DNA of 64,000 nt from an uncultured Clostridium sp. (GTDB lineage: Bacteria; Bacillota; Clostridia; UBA1212; UBA1255), in contig UQSG01000009.1 of NCBI GenBank assembly GCA_900543695.1, forward strand, positions 1 through 64,000, given 5' to 3'. The notes under the pieces are model-generated. The model ran no database searches and was not told the origin of the DNA. It worked only from the letters and a program-made list of their open reading frames with translations. Below, piece by piece: positions 62,776 through 64,000 of this stretch (its first letter is position 1; the number at the start of each line of letters is the position of its first letter). The position numbers and the translations under genes are program-made.

Positions 62776-63552
62776 TTACCCTAATATAATTTTAATTCGT
62801 TTTTCCCGGAGCCTTTTTATTACAGAAGGATCGGCCTCGCGGTTCGTCACGAGCCGGTCTACGGCCTGCGTATCGCAGACATACAGAAAGCCTTCTTTTT
62901 CAAGCTTGTTGCTGTCGGCGATAATGATCGTTTCGTTGGCCCGCTCCATCATCATGCGCTCCACCATGACCTCTTCCGCATGCAGCGTGCTGATTCCTGT
63001 TTCCGCGCAGACGCCGTCGATCGATAAAATTGCATAGTTGGCGCGATAGCGTTTCAGCTGCTCTAAAACGTCGTTTCCATACGTAAAGGAATCTCTGGAA
63101 TTGATTTCGCCGCCCAGCAGGATGACGTGAAAGGAGGGCACAGAGCCGAGCTCGATCGCTGCGGTCAGCGAATTTGTTACGATGCGGAGGTTTTTATGGC
63201 GTTTCAATTCAACGGCGGTAAAATAAACCGTTGTTCCGGAATTGAGCAAAATCGTGTCTCCGTCGTGAATGAGCTCCGCGGCAGCGGCTGCAATCCGCTT
63301 TTTGACGTTTGCGCCGAGCCGCTTTCTCTGAATAAATTCACGGTTATAGTAATTTACTGCGGTCTGAACGGCGCCTCCCTGGATGCGCTCGAGATAGCCG
63401 TCGCGCTCCAATGCGTCCAGATCACTGCGGATCGTGACCGGCGTTGCATTCAGCTCCTCGCTGAGCTTTGAGACTTTTACCTGACCGTCGCGGTTCAGGA
63501 TTTCAATGATTCTGCTTCTGCGTGTATCGATTTTCAGCTTTTGTCCGGGCAT
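62776..63552 (-). CDS. DeoR-family transcriptional regulator
   Basis: A 258-residue regulator with DeoR winged helix at residues about 10-60 (RRSRIIEILNRDGQVKVSKLSEELN, TPVTIRSDLDALERDGYLERIQGGAV) and the sugar-phosphate domain (ILLNSGTTVYFTAVEL, RIVTNSLTAAIEL, LLGGEINSRD). It overlaps the SIS-domain gene upstream by 19 bases, so both are one operon, and the ligand is likely the substrate or product of that isomerase. Confidence 0.9.
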   Translation of the reverse strand: MPGQKLKIDTRRSRIIEILNRDGQVKVSKLSEELNATPVTIRSDLDALERDGYLERIQGGAVQTAVNYYNREFIQRKRLGANVKKRIAAAAAELIHDGDTILLNSGTTVYFTAVELKRHKNLRIVTNSLTAAIELGSVPSFHVILLGGEINSRDSFTYGNDVLEQLKRYRANYAILSIDGVCAETGISTLHAEEVMVERMMMERANETIIIADSNKLEKEGFLYVCDTQAVDRLVTNREADPSVIKRLREKRIKIILG

Positions 63553-64000
63553 TGTTTTTCTCCTGTAAGATTAGATGCTTTTCCGCGGTTCAGCCGCTCT
63601 CCGACGGCGCCGCCGGGATGAATCAGGGCAAATTGCTCGCTGCGGTAGTCCGTTTCCTCGATCAGCGCCGCCTGAAGCGCATGGAACAAAACACATAAAG
63701 ACGTTGTAGACGTTGTTCCCTGCGCATTGTATTTGTCTGTTTCGCGCGTTACGTACTGCCTCAGAACGACCTCCGCGCCGCGCGCCAGGGGAGATTCGGC
63801 GTTTTCTGTGATCGTAATCACATGTACCCCTTTCTTCCTGCAAATTTCCAGAATCGGGAGGAGCTCTGCGGTTTTCCCGCCGCGCGAAGCAAATACCATT
63901 ACGTCGCCCTCCTGGAGGAAGCCGGTTGCGCCGTGCGGAGCCTCGGCAGGGGAAAGAAAGCGGGAGGGACGCTCAATACAGCACAGTAAGTGAGAAAAAT
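63534..64000 (-). CDS. SIS-domain sugar-phosphate isomerase, partial (5' end outside window)
   Basis: The minus-strand frame is open to the window edge, giving the last 155 residues. The SIS motif is EGDVMVFASRGGKTAELLPIL followed by VITITENAESPLARGAEVVL, with the family ending HPGGAVGERL of KpsF/GutQ-like arabinose-5-phosphate isomerases. In canonical KpsF the CBS pair follows the SIS domain; here the protein stops soon after HPGGAVGERL, so it is a SIS-only form. With the DeoR regulator it probably handles a sugar phosphate in catabolism. Confidence 0.85.
   Translation of the reverse strand, partial: FSHLLCCIERPSRFLSPAEAPHGATGFLQEGDVMVFASRGGKTAELLPILEICRKKGVHVITITENAESPLARGAEVVLRQYVTRETDKYNAQGTTSTTSLCVLFHALQAALIEETDYRSEQFALIHPGGAVGERLNRGKASNLTGEKQCPDKS

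Overview
The window looks like a chromosomal segment of an anaerobic, Gram-positive, Clostridia-type (probably gut) bacterium. The reasons are GGAGG ribosome binding sites in front of nearly every gene, pyruvate formate-lyase with its activase, a GHKL/LytTR two-component pair, a YtrA-type GntR regulator with an ABC exporter, TnpV and large serine recombinases of the Tn4451 type, and surface proteins ending in a sortase-like or positively charged anchor. No species is claimed.

Layout. 1-480: tail of an ISNCY-type transposase. 0.6-4.4 kb: an ABC transporter with fused permease, a PPC/DUF296 protein and an ACT-domain protein. 4.5-6.1 kb (minus): a sigma-70-like factor with a very large C-terminal extension; its promoter holds a perfect palindrome between -35 and -10. 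6.4-25.2 kb: one long, tightly packed operon of eleven genes for a carbohydrate: two LamG surface proteins, Gfo/Idh/MocA oxidoreductase, zinc dehydrogenase, FGGY kinase, DeoR regulator, ketose 3-epimerase, two GH2 glycosidases (one membrane-anchored, one cytosolic), a fucose/arabinose-type isomerase and a DeoC-type aldolase. It encodes no transporter. 25.3-28.9 kb: carB alone, behind a long leader with a terminator that could be an attenuator. 28.9-34.8 kb: a decaying stretch with a small membrane-protein pseudogene, a broken secreted protein and a GH43-like lipoprotein gene split by an IS256-family element, with an APH-type kinase gene among them. 35.2-40.4 kb (minus): LytTR regulator, soluble GHKL kinase and two ABC half-exporters. 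40.8-43.6 kb (minus): four genes including GAD-like/DUF1851 and DUF1266 proteins, resembling orphan immunity genes. 43.8-52.6 kb: a more A+T-rich mobile island with TetR regulator, dead recombinase remnant, intact serine recombinase, UvrD-like helicase, excisionase-like HTH protein, palindromic repeats, SWIM protein, TnpV and an IS110-family element. 52.73-52.82 kb: tRNA-Leu(TAG). 53.0-58.0 kb: pflB-pflA, then a GntR-ABC-permease operon. 58.2-62.8 kb: two membrane proteins with YD-type repeats, the first carrying a degenerate sigma-factor-like N-terminus. 62.8-64.0 kb (minus): SIS-domain sugar-phosphate isomerase (cut by the window end) and a DeoR regulator.

How it fits together. The 6.4-25.2 kb operon reads as a complete route from a surface-bound beta-glycoside to phosphorylated and cleaved sugar: surface capture, GH2 cleavage, oxidation/reduction, isomerisation, 3-epimerisation, phosphorylation and aldol cleavage, under an internal DeoR regulator. 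Its substrate cannot be read from sequence. The 30.9-34.8 kb remnants look like a second, now dead, set of secreted carbohydrate proteins. The strongest candidates for something undescribed are this operon, the sigma-like/YD-repeat membrane protein at 58.2 kb, and the palindrome-bounded helicase module at 46.7-49.9 kb. All assignments are by reading motifs; no search was run.
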